Assembly (NCBI GenBank): GCA_900111435.1
Contig: FOIY01000005.1
Coordinates: forward strand, 210,798 to 274,797
DNA length: 64,000 nt
DNA from: Ruminococcaceae bacterium KH2T8
GTDB taxonomy: Bacteria > Bacillota > Clostridia > Saccharofermentanales > Saccharofermentanaceae
Direction: 5' to 3'
Positions 53,702 to 62,530 of this stretch are shown here, piece by piece. Under the pieces are notes generated by a model. The model was not told the DNA's origin. It was given only the letters and a program-made list of their open reading frames with translations, and searched no databases. Position 1 is the stretch's first letter. Each line of letters starts with the position of its first letter. The translations under genes and the position numbers were made by a program.

Positions 53702-55669
53702 ATGAAGGACTTAAGAAAGATAGCATCAGCATTACTTGTGGCTGCCATGGTCTTTACCGCGGCAGCCATTGCTGTTCCCGAAAGCATTCGCACGGTCAGG
53801 GCAGAGGCACAGGCCGATGTAGAGAATGTCAACACCTGGGATTCGGGCGGACAGATCACGCTGAACCTCTCAGGATGCAGCGGATATCAGACGATAACGG
53901 TAGTCGTTCAGTTTACGGGTACCGTGAATTCCGCGAGCGGATGGGGATTCGATTCCTACACGATAGACGGGAATACCGTTACGGCGACGGTATCTGCCGA
54001 CGGTCCTAACTCCTGGGGATTTGACGGTAATGTCGGTATCCAGGTGGACGGTTCGGGTATAACGAATGCTTCTGTCGTTTCGGTATCCGGATCGGGAACT
54101 GCTTCGGCTCAGTCGACTACTGCAGCCACGCAGCCTGCGGCTACAACGACCGCAAGTTCTTCTGACGGTTCATCAGGTACGACCGTGACGATAACCTCCG
54201 ATGCGGTCGAAGGCGATGACTGGCTTACTACCGACGGTGATAAGATCCTCGATATGAACGGTACCGAGGTATGGCTTACGGGCTGTAACTGGTTCGGCTA
54301 TAACACCGGATCTAATCTCTTCGACGGCGTATGGGCATGTGATCTTGATGCAGCACTGGCATCTATCGCAGATCACGGCTTTAATCTTTTGAGAGTTCCG
54401 ATGTCTGCCGAGCTCCTTCTTCAGTGGAAGAACGGAGAGTATCCGGAAGCAAATTACAACCATGCATATAATGCATATCTTGACGGCATGAACAGCCTTG
54501 AGATATGGGACCATGTCCTAGATGTATGCGAAGCGAACGGCATCAAGGTAATGGTAGACATCCATTCCGCAAATACCGATGCGATGGGTCATATGGCACC
54601 TTTGTGGTATACGTCCGACTTCAGCGAAGAGGAGTATTTTGAGGCGCTCGACTGGATCTCCGAAAGATATGCAAATAACGATACTATCGTCGCTTATGAC
54701 TTAAAGAACGAGCCTCACGGCAAGGCTTCCGAAGCCGAGCATGCCATCTGGAACGATTCGGATGATGACAATAACTGGAAAGCGGCTGCGGAGACTGCGG
54801 GAAACATAATCCTGGATAACAATCCTAATGCACTTATCGTTATCGAGGGTATCCAGATCTATCCAATTGATCCTCAGACCAATAATTTCACTTCCACGAA
54901 CGATGAAGATTACTATAACTCCTGGTGGGGCGGTAACCTCAGGGCGGTAGCGGACTATCCGATCGACTTCGGTTCACCCGAGCGCAATGCCCAGATCGTC
55001 TATTCGCCTCACGATTACGGACCTGCCGTATATGCACAGCCCTGGTTCGAAGGCGGATTCACATACGAATCCCTGATGGACGATTACTGGTACGACGCAT
55101 GGCTCTATATCGATGCTACCGAGACTGCACCGCTCCTTATCGGCGAGTGGGGCGGCTTTATGACGGGCGATAACCTTACGTGGATGGAGTATATGCGTCA
55201 GCTCATCGGAGAGTACCATCTGAATCATACGTTCTGGTGCTTTAATGCGAATTCGGGCGATACGGGCGGACTTGTCCTCGACGACTTTACAACATGGGAT
55301 GAAGAAAAGTATGAGTTCGTAAGGGAAGTTCTCTGGCAGACGGAGGACGGAACCTTTATCGGACTTGATCACGCGGTTCCCCTGGGAAGCAACGGAATAA
55401 CGCTTACGGAGTACTCGGGGATGGCCGTTACTCCTGTCACGAATCCTACAAGAGCGCCCGAAGCCATAGAGACTCAGACAGATGAAACAGAGTTAACATC
55501 AACTACTGATCCTGCCGTTCAGAATGTCACGGATGAAGCGGAAGAGAATAGGTCAATTTTCAAGCTCTCGCCCCTCGCGAAAGTTTCCTTTACGATCGCG
55601 GGCATTGCGCTTGCCGCCGTTATCGGATGGGGTTTGTGGACAATTGTGAAGAAAGTTAAGAAACAGTAA
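53702..55669 (+). CDS. Membrane-anchored GH5 cellulase with N-terminal beta (CBM-like) domain
   Basis: The 655-residue protein has a signal peptide (about 1-35, cleavage near VRAEA), a beta domain of about 90 residues (40-130; WDSGGQITLNL, SGWGFDSYTIDGNTVT, NVGIQV) that looks like a carbohydrate-binding module, a Ser/Thr linker, and a GH5 catalytic domain (about 175-555). The acid/base is Glu337 in LKNEPHG and the nucleophile Glu482 in IGEWGGF. A Thr-rich stretch, one membrane helix (about 628-649) and a KKVKKQ tail anchor it to the cell. It probably cuts cellulose or another beta-glucan at the surface. It starts 14 bases after paaK. Confidence 0.9.
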   Translation: MKDLRKIASALLVAAMVFTAAAIAVPESIRTVRAEAQADVENVNTWDSGGQITLNLSGCSGYQTITVVVQFTGTVNSASGWGFDSYTIDGNTVTATVSADGPNSWGFDGNVGIQVDGSGITNASVVSVSGSGTASAQSTTAATQPAATTTASSSDGSSGTTVTITSDAVEGDDWLTTDGDKILDMNGTEVWLTGCNWFGYNTGSNLFDGVWACDLDAALASIADHGFNLLRVPMSAELLLQWKNGEYPEANYNHAYNAYLDGMNSLEIWDHVLDVCEANGIKVMVDIHSANTDAMGHMAPLWYTSDFSEEEYFEALDWISERYANNDTIVAYDLKNEPHGKASEAEHAIWNDSDDDNNWKAAAETAGNIILDNNPNALIVIEGIQIYPIDPQTNNFTSTNDEDYYNSWWGGNLRAVADYPIDFGSPERNAQIVYSPHDYGPAVYAQPWFEGGFTYESLMDDYWYDAWLYIDATETAPLLIGEWGGFMTGDNLTWMEYMRQLIGEYHLNHTFWCFNANSGDTGGLVLDDFTTWDEEKYEFVREVLWQTEDGTFIGLDHAVPLGSNGITLTEYSGMAVTPVTNPTRAPEAIETQTDETELTSTTDPAVQNVTDEAEENRSIFKLSPLAKVSFTIAGIALAAVIGWGLWTIVKKVKKQ

Positions 55670-55775
55670 CTAATTGACCTAAACTGTGGAAATACCACCA
55701 TATGCAGTGTACTATCTAAGTATCAATAGTCTTTAACTATTGGTAAGGGTTACTGCGGAGGATTGGTTACGGTTA

Positions 55776-57158
55776 ATGGAAAGATCTTTTATTCATAAAA
55801 GGGCTCTGCTTACGGTTGTCCTTTTAATTAGCTTTGTATTCACTTTTTCTGTTGTTTCATTATTGGAGCGCAAGGACGTCAGAGCTGACGGCGGTGCCGA
55901 TGCAGGTGCGTATGGTCAGTGGGACGATCCTGACGGTGCGAATATCTGGGTCTCAGCCTGGGGATTTAATAACGGAGATGTTATCCAGGTTACGTTATAT
56001 CCCGATCATGAGTGCTTTGTGTCGTCGACCGGTGATTATGAGGTCATTACAGATGGTGATTATATAGTCATCCAGTTTACTTATGACGGTGCAGGAAGAA
56101 ATCTGTATGTCAGCGGTTTCAATATCGGCGATCTATCGATCACATCATGTAGTGCTACGCTGATCCAGCCCGCCGCTACAACTACAACAACTACTACCGC
56201 GGCCCCAACTTCAACCCCCACACCCACACCTCGTCCTACGACGCCTCCTACGACTGCAGCAACTACCGCAGCTACGACCAGAGCGACAACGGCGGCTACG
56301 ACTGCTGCAACTACTGCTGCTACTACGACAGCCGCACCTGCAGGCGATGATGGAGATTCATCATCAGGCGGTGAGGAGACAACTCCCGTAGAGGTTACTG
56401 AGACGGCAGCTCCTTCCGAGACTTCCGAGACTTCGGAAACAGATGAGACTACCGAAGAGACAAGCGAAGAAACAAGCGTTGATCTTGATAATCCTACGCT
56501 CGTCGCAGGCGCTACGGCAGCAAGACCTGAAGGCGAAGCGGAGGAGACGACGGAAGGCGATACTCCTACCCCGACGCCCCCTCCTCATGTAGTAGCTTCG
56601 ACCAAGAAGCATTCCGGCAGCTTCCCCTGGTGGCTCCTGATATGTGTCATCCTGATCGGAGCCGCAAGCTTCAGATATAAGCAACTCAAGAAGAAGGATT
56701 ATTACGGATTGGAACTCGCTTATGAGTTTATCCCGGGAAGGGTCATTGGTAATATCGCGGATAAGATATTCCCTCCCAAGGCACCCGATCCTTCTACGCT
56801 CGTTCCGGAAGAAGAAAAGCCTAAGGTAATTAACGGATATCTTCAAACATCGAACACCAGAGCGATAAGACCTGAGTTCTCCAACGCGGCAGCGCTTGCA
56901 AAGATGGAAACCAAGGCTCCGTCCCAGGACACATCGATCCCCGGATTAAAGCCTCCGGTCAAGAGACCGAGCAGTGCTTCCGTTAACCATGCGGCAGTAG
57001 CGGCCGCGGCTGAAAAAGTGCAGGAAGAAGCAGGTATCTCAGCGGCTGAGCCGGAAGAGGCAGTAAAGAAGTCTCCGTTTAAGAAAAATAATGATCCGCA
57101 TCCCGAGTCAACGGAAACCAATCGTGCTATAATGGATACGGAAAAAGAAAGTGACTAA
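55776..57158 (+). CDS. Single-pass surface protein: CBM-like domain, Thr-rich stalk, membrane helix, disordered cytoplasmic tail
   Basis: No known function was recognised. The 460 residues are, in order, a signal/anchor (10-30, LLTVVLLISFVFTFSVVSLL), an outside beta domain (about 45-130, with AWGFNNGDVIQVTLYP), a Thr/Ala/Pro then acidic stalk (about 133-270), a membrane helix (about 284-299, PWWLLICVILIGAASF) followed by basic residues, and a cytoplasmic tail of about 160 residues rich in Pro, Lys, Ser and Ala (with VKRPSSASVNHAA and KKSPFKK). This layout suits a sensor or anchor that ties bound polysaccharide to something inside the cell. ATG 55776 is 14 bases after GGAGG, rather far. Confidence 0.7.
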   Translation: MERSFIHKRALLTVVLLISFVFTFSVVSLLERKDVRADGGADAGAYGQWDDPDGANIWVSAWGFNNGDVIQVTLYPDHECFVSSTGDYEVITDGDYIVIQFTYDGAGRNLYVSGFNIGDLSITSCSATLIQPAATTTTTTTAAPTSTPTPTPRPTTPPTTAATTAATTRATTAATTAATTAATTTAAPAGDDGDSSSGGEETTPVEVTETAAPSETSETSETDETTEETSEETSVDLDNPTLVAGATAARPEGEAEETTEGDTPTPTPPPHVVASTKKHSGSFPWWLLICVILIGAASFRYKQLKKKDYYGLELAYEFIPGRVIGNIADKIFPPKAPDPSTLVPEEEKPKVINGYLQTSNTRAIRPEFSNAAALAKMETKAPSQDTSIPGLKPPVKRPSSASVNHAAVAAAAEKVQEEAGISAAEPEEAVKKSPFKKNNDPHPESTETNRAIMDTEKESD

Positions 57159-57173
57159 GGAGCCGTTCAGCAT

Positions 57174-57929
57174 ATGAAGCCTCAACGAAATCGTGGTCGC
57201 AGCACGATGAACAGACTTGATGAGAAGAGCCTTAACACTAACGCTTCACCTACGGTGGCAGCGGTGGCTTTCGAGAAGGCAGTGAGCGAGCGAGCCGAAA
57301 AGCCTTCCATCGCGACTCAGTATGTTCCTCCGGTCGTAGAGCAGAAAGCGGCTCCCAGAAAGTCTCCTTTTAAGCAGGTAAAAAGACCTGACGGTGCAGA
57401 TGTAGAAGCTGCAGCAGAAGAGGTAAAGAAAGAGGAGAAGGAGAAAGCTCCCAATATCGCTTTGAACTTTATCCCGATGCCTGCGGCAAGGCATGAAGAG
57501 ATCAATCCGTTTAAGTCGAATGAGAAAAAGCCCATAAAGAGACCCGCGAGTGCTTCCGTTAACAGAGCTGCAGCCTTGAAGGCTGAGGAAGAAGCAGGCG
57601 AGGAAGCAGTAGAAGTCGAAGAGACAAAGGAAGAGAAAGCTAAGTACGCAAGGCCCAGCTTTACGGCGGCTCTTGCAGAACACGAGCGCACAACTTCTTT
57701 CCGTCCGAGCAACGAGTTCGGTATGCAGGAAAAGATCGATCCGTTCAAGCATAACGTAGCTCCCGAGAAGGAAAGCGATGCCGCTGACGAGGAAGAGAAA
57801 GTCGAAGAGGAAAAGCCTGCATTCAAGAGCGTATCTGAATCGGCTCCCGAGCCCGCGCCTGCACAGATCCCGGTAGAAGAACCTAAGCACAAGGGAAAAG
57901 GCCTCAAGGGATTATTCGGCAGACACTGA
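57174..57929 (+). CDS. Cytoplasmic disordered protein sharing tail motifs with its neighbour
   Basis: The 251-residue product has no signal, membrane segment or recognisable domain and is highly charged, with Ala/Glu/Lys/Pro bias, so it is probably disordered. It repeats a PFK motif (KSPFKQVKRP, INPFKSNEKK, IDPFKHNV) and contains IKRPASASVNRAA, almost the same as VKRPSSASVNHAA in the tail of the 55776 protein, and EKESD, which ends that protein. The C-terminus is basic (HKGKGLKGLFGRH). The start is 15 bases after the upstream stop with AAGGAG overlapping that stop, so the two are co-translated. A partner or duplicated tail is inferred. Confidence 0.65.
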   Translation: MKPQRNRGRSTMNRLDEKSLNTNASPTVAAVAFEKAVSERAEKPSIATQYVPPVVEQKAAPRKSPFKQVKRPDGADVEAAAEEVKKEEKEKAPNIALNFIPMPAARHEEINPFKSNEKKPIKRPASASVNRAAALKAEEEAGEEAVEVEETKEEKAKYARPSFTAALAEHERTTSFRPSNEFGMQEKIDPFKHNVAPEKESDAADEEEKVEEEKPAFKSVSESAPEPAPAQIPVEEPKHKGKGLKGLFGRH

Positions 57930-57955
57930 TATCCTACAGTTGACAAAATGACGTT

Positions 57956-57988
57956 ATTGCCCGCAGTGCTTTGAGCTTTGCGGGCAAT
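57956..57988 (+). terminator. Inverted repeat, probable terminator or attenuator
   Basis: ATTGCCCGCA and TGCGGGCAAT form a perfect 10-bp stem with a 13-base loop, followed by TGTTATATACT rather than a clean T-run. A TATACT (57994-57999) just after it may be the -10 of the next gene. Confidence 0.55.
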
Positions 57989-58030
57989 TGTTATATACTG
58001 ATGCAGTATCGATACGTTTTTGGAGTATAA

Positions 58031-58828
58031 ATGAAGAATATCGCGATAATCACGGGTGCATCATCCGGTATCGGAGCGTCGTTCGTTAAGGAGATATCCG
58101 CGAACGAATCGTATTTCGATGAGATCTGGGTGGTAGCACGAAGAGAAGAAAAGCTTCTCGCATTAAAAGAAGAACTCAAGGATGACAGGATCGTTCCGGT
58201 AACGGCAGACCTGGCATCGCCTGACGGTGTCGGGGAGATCGATGATAAGCTTACCGCGGAAAAGCCTGCGGTAGGACTTCTTATCAACTGCGCAGGTCTC
58301 GGTAAGAGAGCACTCGTCGAAGAACAGTCTCTTAAAGCACTGGGCGATACGCTCGACGTTAACTGCAAGGCACTTACGCTCCTTACGAGGATCGCCATCC
58401 CTTATATGACCGTGAAGGAAGCTTCCTTCGGAGGAAAGGGTGCAGGTATAATAAATGTTGCTTCGTCGGCGGCTTTCCTGCCTCAGCCCGGATTTACGGT
58501 CTATGCGGCATCCAAATCATATGTAACATCTTTCTCGAGAGCTCTTGCCATGGAACTCTATGGTGACGGCATAAGAGTGACCGCAGTATGCCCGGGTCCC
58601 GTTAACACTGAATTTCAGGTCAATGCGACAGACGGTAAGACTACTGAGTTCACGGGCTTTAGAAAGCTCCTTGCCGCTGATCCCGATAAGCTCGCGAAAG
58701 CATCTGTCAAGGCATGCAGATCAGGACGATACCTGTTCGTATACGGTATCTCCCAAAAGCTCCTGCATATCGCATCTAAGATCGTGCCGACTTATTGGAT
58801 CATTTCCATGATGAAGGTTAAGAAATAA
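58031..58828 (+). CDS. Short-chain dehydrogenase/reductase
   Basis: The 265-residue classical SDR has TGASSGIGASFVKE at its start, NCAGLGKRA, the Ser in VASSAAF, Tyr-x3-Lys in YAASKSYV and the CPGPVNTEF loop. The closest look-alikes are DltE/YdfG-like SDRs acting on unknown carbonyl or alcohol substrates. No pathway context helps. An ABC-F gene follows after 26 bases. Confidence 0.88.
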   Translation: MKNIAIITGASSGIGASFVKEISANESYFDEIWVVARREEKLLALKEELKDDRIVPVTADLASPDGVGEIDDKLTAEKPAVGLLINCAGLGKRALVEEQSLKALGDTLDVNCKALTLLTRIAIPYMTVKEASFGGKGAGIINVASSAAFLPQPGFTVYAASKSYVTSFSRALAMELYGDGIRVTAVCPGPVNTEFQVNATDGKTTEFTGFRKLLAADPDKLAKASVKACRSGRYLFVYGISQKLLHIASKIVPTYWIISMMKVKK

Positions 58829-58854
58829 AAGAAACAGAATACGGAGTATTATAG

Positions 58855-60462
58855 ATGATCGATGTATCTAATGTCGGATTGCGCTTTGGAGCGCGAAAGC
58901 TCTTTGAAGGCGTAAATATCCAGTTCAATAAAGGTTGCTGCTACGGAATCATCGGTGCCAACGGCGCCGGTAAGTCCACATTCCTCAAGATAATATCGGG
59001 TGAGATCGAGCCTCAGAAGGGCTTTGTAAATATCCCGAAGAACGAGCGTCTTGCCGTACTCGAGCAGGACCACTTCAAGTACGATGAATTCACCGTAAGG
59101 CAGACCGTCATCATGGGTCACAAGAGGCTTTACGAGATCATGAAGGAGAAGGAGAGACTCTACTCCAAGACCGACTTTAACGATGAGGACGGAATCCTCT
59201 TAGGAGAACTCGAGGGCGAGTTCGCTGAGCTCGACGGCTGGTCTGCCGAGAGCAACGCCGAGATCCTCCTTCAGGGCTTGGGACTAGGTGAGGAATTCTA
59301 CGAGCGCCCCATGAATGATCTTACGGGAGGACAGAAGGTCAAGGTCCTCCTCGCTCAGGCACTCTTCGGAGATCCCGATTATCTCCTTCTTGACGAGCCT
59401 ACTAACCACTTGGATCTTGCGAGCTGCAGATGGCTCGAGAACTATCTTCTCGACTATGAGAATTGTGTTCTTGTCGTATCTCACGACAGACACTTCCTTA
59501 ATAAGGTCTGCACACATATCGTCGATATCGACTTCAGTAAGGTCACGCTCTTCCAGGGTAACTACGATTTCTGGTACGAGTATACGCAGCTCTCACTTCG
59601 TCAGCTCAAGGATCAGACGAAGAAGATCGAAGCAAGACGTAAGGAACTTCAGGACTTTATCGCGAGATTCTCTGCGAATGCTTCCAAGTCTAAGCAGGCA
59701 ACGAGCCGTAAGAAGCTCCTCGAGAACATGGAGCTCCCCGTCGTTCTTCAGTCTTCGAGAAGATATCCTTTCATATCGTTTACTCAGGAGAGGGAGATCG
59801 GTAACGATGTCCTCTTCGTCAAGAATCTTACTGCCGAGAAGGGCAGGAGACAGACCCTTAACGATATCTCTTTTACGATGGAGAAGGGTGATCGTATAGG
59901 CGTAGTAGGTAAGGACGAGGTTGCTATCACCCATCTCCTTGATATCCTGGCGGGTGTTGTCCCCGAGGATCAGTATCAGGGTGAAGTAAAGTGGGGTGTT
60001 ACTACAACAAGATCCTACCTTCCCAAGGATAATTCCGAATTCTTCGATAACTGTGACCTGACGCTCGTAGACTGGCTCAGACAGTACTCTAAGGATCAGA
60101 ACGAGAGCTATGTCAGAGGATTCCTCGGCAGGATGCTCTTCTCGGGAGAAGAAGCCCTTAAGAAGGCGAACATCCTCTCCGGTGGCGAGAAGGTAAGATG
60201 TATGCTCTCAAGGCAGATGCTCGTTAATGCGAACGTAGTTATCTTCGACGATCCTACGAACCACCTGGACCTCGAGTCGATCACTGCTCTTAATGAAGGA
60301 ATAAAGAAGTTCCCGGGTTCGATCATTTTCTATTCTCACGACAGAGAACTCGTAAATACAGTTGCAAACAGGATCATTGAGATCGTTCCCGATGGTATAA
60401 TAGATAAGAGGATGGAATACGACGAATACCTCGAGTGGAAAGCCGAGAATTCGTTACTCTGA
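58855..60462 (+). CDS. ABC-F family ATPase with degenerate second nucleotide site
   Basis: ABC-F proteins are soluble two-domain ATPases, often acting on the ribosome. The 535-residue protein has a normal first half: GIIGANGAGKSTFLK Walker A, LTGGQKVKVLLAQ signature and YLLLDEPTNHLD Walker B. A charged linker follows (about 240-290, including RARFSAN-like and SKQATSRKK). In the second half the Walker A region reads GVVGKDEVAITHLL, without the GxGKST lysine/threonine, and Walker B reads VVIFDDPTNHLD with Asp in place of Glu. The signature LSGGEKVRCMLS is kept. It resembles YkpA/YbiT-type relatives; no resistance role is implied. Confidence 0.92.
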   Translation: MIDVSNVGLRFGARKLFEGVNIQFNKGCCYGIIGANGAGKSTFLKIISGEIEPQKGFVNIPKNERLAVLEQDHFKYDEFTVRQTVIMGHKRLYEIMKEKERLYSKTDFNDEDGILLGELEGEFAELDGWSAESNAEILLQGLGLGEEFYERPMNDLTGGQKVKVLLAQALFGDPDYLLLDEPTNHLDLASCRWLENYLLDYENCVLVVSHDRHFLNKVCTHIVDIDFSKVTLFQGNYDFWYEYTQLSLRQLKDQTKKIEARRKELQDFIARFSANASKSKQATSRKKLLENMELPVVLQSSRRYPFISFTQEREIGNDVLFVKNLTAEKGRRQTLNDISFTMEKGDRIGVVGKDEVAITHLLDILAGVVPEDQYQGEVKWGVTTTRSYLPKDNSEFFDNCDLTLVDWLRQYSKDQNESYVRGFLGRMLFSGEEALKKANILSGGEKVRCMLSRQMLVNANVVIFDDPTNHLDLESITALNEGIKKFPGSIIFYSHDRELVNTVANRIIEIVPDGIIDKRMEYDEYLEWKAENSLL

Positions 60463-60480
60463 TCCATCGGGAGGTGTAAC

Positions 60481-60819
60481 ATGGCATCAAAGAAGGCAGT
60501 TGTTGAAGCAACTTATCACAGCATCTACAGTGCGATCGAAAAGAAGGTAAAGTCAGTAAAGTTCTCTTCTGATTTTGTAGCGGTTCAGATAACGCTCGAT
60601 GCCAGTGTTCCCATGTATGTAAGAGTAGAGGACTGTATCCCCGAGGTTGCGCCCTATGAGTACAATGACGCAACATTCTATATCGACGGTACGAGCGCTG
60701 CTTTCGCATCTGTTCTTAACGGAAAGAAGACTTTCTACGACGCGATCGATGATCTTTCTATCCGTGTAAACGGTGATGCCAATGCGGCCATCCTTTTTGT
60801 CCATACATTATTCGGCTGA
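60481..60819 (+). CDS. Small SCP2-like protein
   Basis: The 112-residue cytoplasmic protein resembles the sterol carrier protein 2 fold in its second half (FYIDGTSAAFASVLNGKKTFYDAI then IRVNGDANAAILFVHTLF), the pattern of a lipid-binding pocket ending in a GD-containing strand and helix. A good GGGAGG site precedes the ATG. It follows the ABC-F gene by 18 bases and is followed by a promoter. Ligand and role are unknown. Confidence 0.6.
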   Translation: MASKKAVVEATYHSIYSAIEKKVKSVKFSSDFVAVQITLDASVPMYVRVEDCIPEVAPYEYNDATFYIDGTSAAFASVLNGKKTFYDAIDDLSIRVNGDANAAILFVHTLFG

Positions 60820-60850
60820 CGTTTAATTAACTCAAAAATAATTCAAATGT

Positions 60851-60880
60851 ATTCCTGTTCCTGATATAATAAACAGGAAT
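60851..60880 (+). promoter_or_regulatory. Inverted-repeat operator around an extended -10 promoter
   Basis: ATTCCTGTT (60851-60859) and AACAGGAAT (60872-60880) are perfect 9-bp inverted arms. The sequence between them holds TGATATAAT, an extended -10 (60862-60870). A repressor bound to these arms would block the promoter of the esterase-like gene at 60913. Confidence 0.65.
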
Positions 60881-60912
60881 CAGCTCTTCATGTTAATCAA
60901 AAGGAAATAGTC

Positions 60913-62529
60913 ATGAGGCTTAATGGAATATTCAGGGATAATATGGTTCTCCAGCGCGATCGAGAGATCCGCGTATTTGGTGAGACAGGCATTATCAAGA
61001 GAAATAAGATAACTGCCAGTATTATCGATCCGCTCGGCAAGGTCCTTACCAAGGGAGTAGCTTCCCAGATCTTCGATGACGGATTCTTCTGCGTTATAAT
61101 GCCTGCGCTTCCTGCAGGCGGACCATATACTCTGACAGTATCGGCTTCTTCAAAGAGGGAAGAGAATTCCCCCATTACCATATCGAATGTCTACATAGGC
61201 GAAGTATGGATCGCCGCAGGTCAGGATAATATGGAATATCCTCTGATGAGGACTTCTGATGCAAGATACGATGTCCCGAGGTGTCCGGAGACCAATATCC
61301 ACTTTTACAAAGTGCCTGTCGCAGGCGTCTATGACGAAGAACAGCGCAGGGCAGAAGACGAGACCAAGTGGGTCACCATAAGCAGGAATACCTGCGGTGA
61401 CATGAGCGGTGTTGCTTTCTATTTCGCGCGCAAGATAGAGACATATCTTGATGTCCACGGAGATATCGAAGATCTTCATATAGGTATCATCGGCTGTTAT
61501 GTCGGAGGTACGAATATCGCGAGCTGGCAAAGTCTTGATTCACTCAAGCGTACAAGAGTCGGCAGACGTTATATCAAGGACTATAACAAAGAGTGTGCAC
61601 TGGCTCCCGTCGGAAGCTATGAGAGCATCCAGAGAAGCTACGAGAGTGCGTGTGCTTCCTATTACGGTAAGGTGAGGGATTTCCTTCGCGGCAATCCTTA
61701 CATGACTTACGATGATACGGTAAGGCTCTTGGGTCCCGCGCCGTGGCCGCCTCCGGTCGGATCGCGTGACTACAGAAGACCCGGAGCACTTTTTGATACG
61801 ATGGTCTTAAGGCTCGTACCTTTCTCGCTTCGAGGCGTCATCTTCTATCAGGGTGAAGAGGACTGTAATGAGCACTCGGTTGACTATTCGGTAGTTTTCA
61901 AGACCATGATCGAAGACTGGCGTGAAGCTTTCTGGGACGATAATCTTCCGTTTATCTTTTGCCAGCTTCCCATGTACATCTCCCGTGACAGGAAGTATAT
62001 GGGATACGACGATCTTAAATGGCCCAGGCTTCGTAAGGAGCAGACAAAGATTGCACATGAGGTGCCATATACCTATATGGCAGTACTGATAGATTGCGGA
62101 GAGTTCGACAATATGCATCCGTCGGATAAGAAGACTCCGGGCAGAAGGCTCGCGCAGCTTGCTCTTCGCTTCGTATACGGCTTTAATGAGCTTCCGGCCG
62201 TATGTCCTTACGTTCTTGACGTAAGAAGGGGAGACGGCGTAGAGATCACGTTCAACGGCGATTTCAACGCACTAAATCTTAACTCGATATTCGCTTCGGA
62301 TGATACGGGTTTTGAAGTTGCAGGAGAGGACGGCGAGTTTATCCCCGCGTCGGCCACCATCGATTTCGACGGGAAGACAGTCATACTGGATTGTCCTTCC
62401 GTAGAGCATCCCATGAAGGTCAGATATGCGTACTTCAGCTACGGTATGGCTAATCTGGTATCTGATTCGGGACTTGCGGCAGCACCTTTCCTGGTAAGTA
62501 TAGACAAAGCGATCGGAGAATTTTACTAA
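60913..62529 (+). CDS. SASA-family (sialate O-acetylesterase-like) protein lacking the nucleophile Ser
   Basis: Proteins of this family remove acetyl groups from sugars. The 538 residues match the family over their length: GIFRDNMVLQRD at the start, the block I region VWIAAGQDNMEYPL, the IGCYVGGTNIASW block, FYQGEEDCNEHS and the acid/base block DNMHPSDKK with Asp and His. Block I normally reads GQSNME with Ser as nucleophile; here the codon at the Ser position is GAT (Asp). There is no signal peptide. It is either a binding protein, an inactive paralogue, or uses another chemistry. CBS gene follows by 1 base. Confidence 0.85.
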   Translation: MRLNGIFRDNMVLQRDREIRVFGETGIIKRNKITASIIDPLGKVLTKGVASQIFDDGFFCVIMPALPAGGPYTLTVSASSKREENSPITISNVYIGEVWIAAGQDNMEYPLMRTSDARYDVPRCPETNIHFYKVPVAGVYDEEQRRAEDETKWVTISRNTCGDMSGVAFYFARKIETYLDVHGDIEDLHIGIIGCYVGGTNIASWQSLDSLKRTRVGRRYIKDYNKECALAPVGSYESIQRSYESACASYYGKVRDFLRGNPYMTYDDTVRLLGPAPWPPPVGSRDYRRPGALFDTMVLRLVPFSLRGVIFYQGEEDCNEHSVDYSVVFKTMIEDWREAFWDDNLPFIFCQLPMYISRDRKYMGYDDLKWPRLRKEQTKIAHEVPYTYMAVLIDCGEFDNMHPSDKKTPGRRLAQLALRFVYGFNELPAVCPYVLDVRRGDGVEITFNGDFNALNLNSIFASDDTGFEVAGEDGEFIPASATIDFDGKTVILDCPSVEHPMKVRYAYFSYGMANLVSDSGLAAAPFLVSIDKAIGEFY

Positions 62530-62530
62530 G

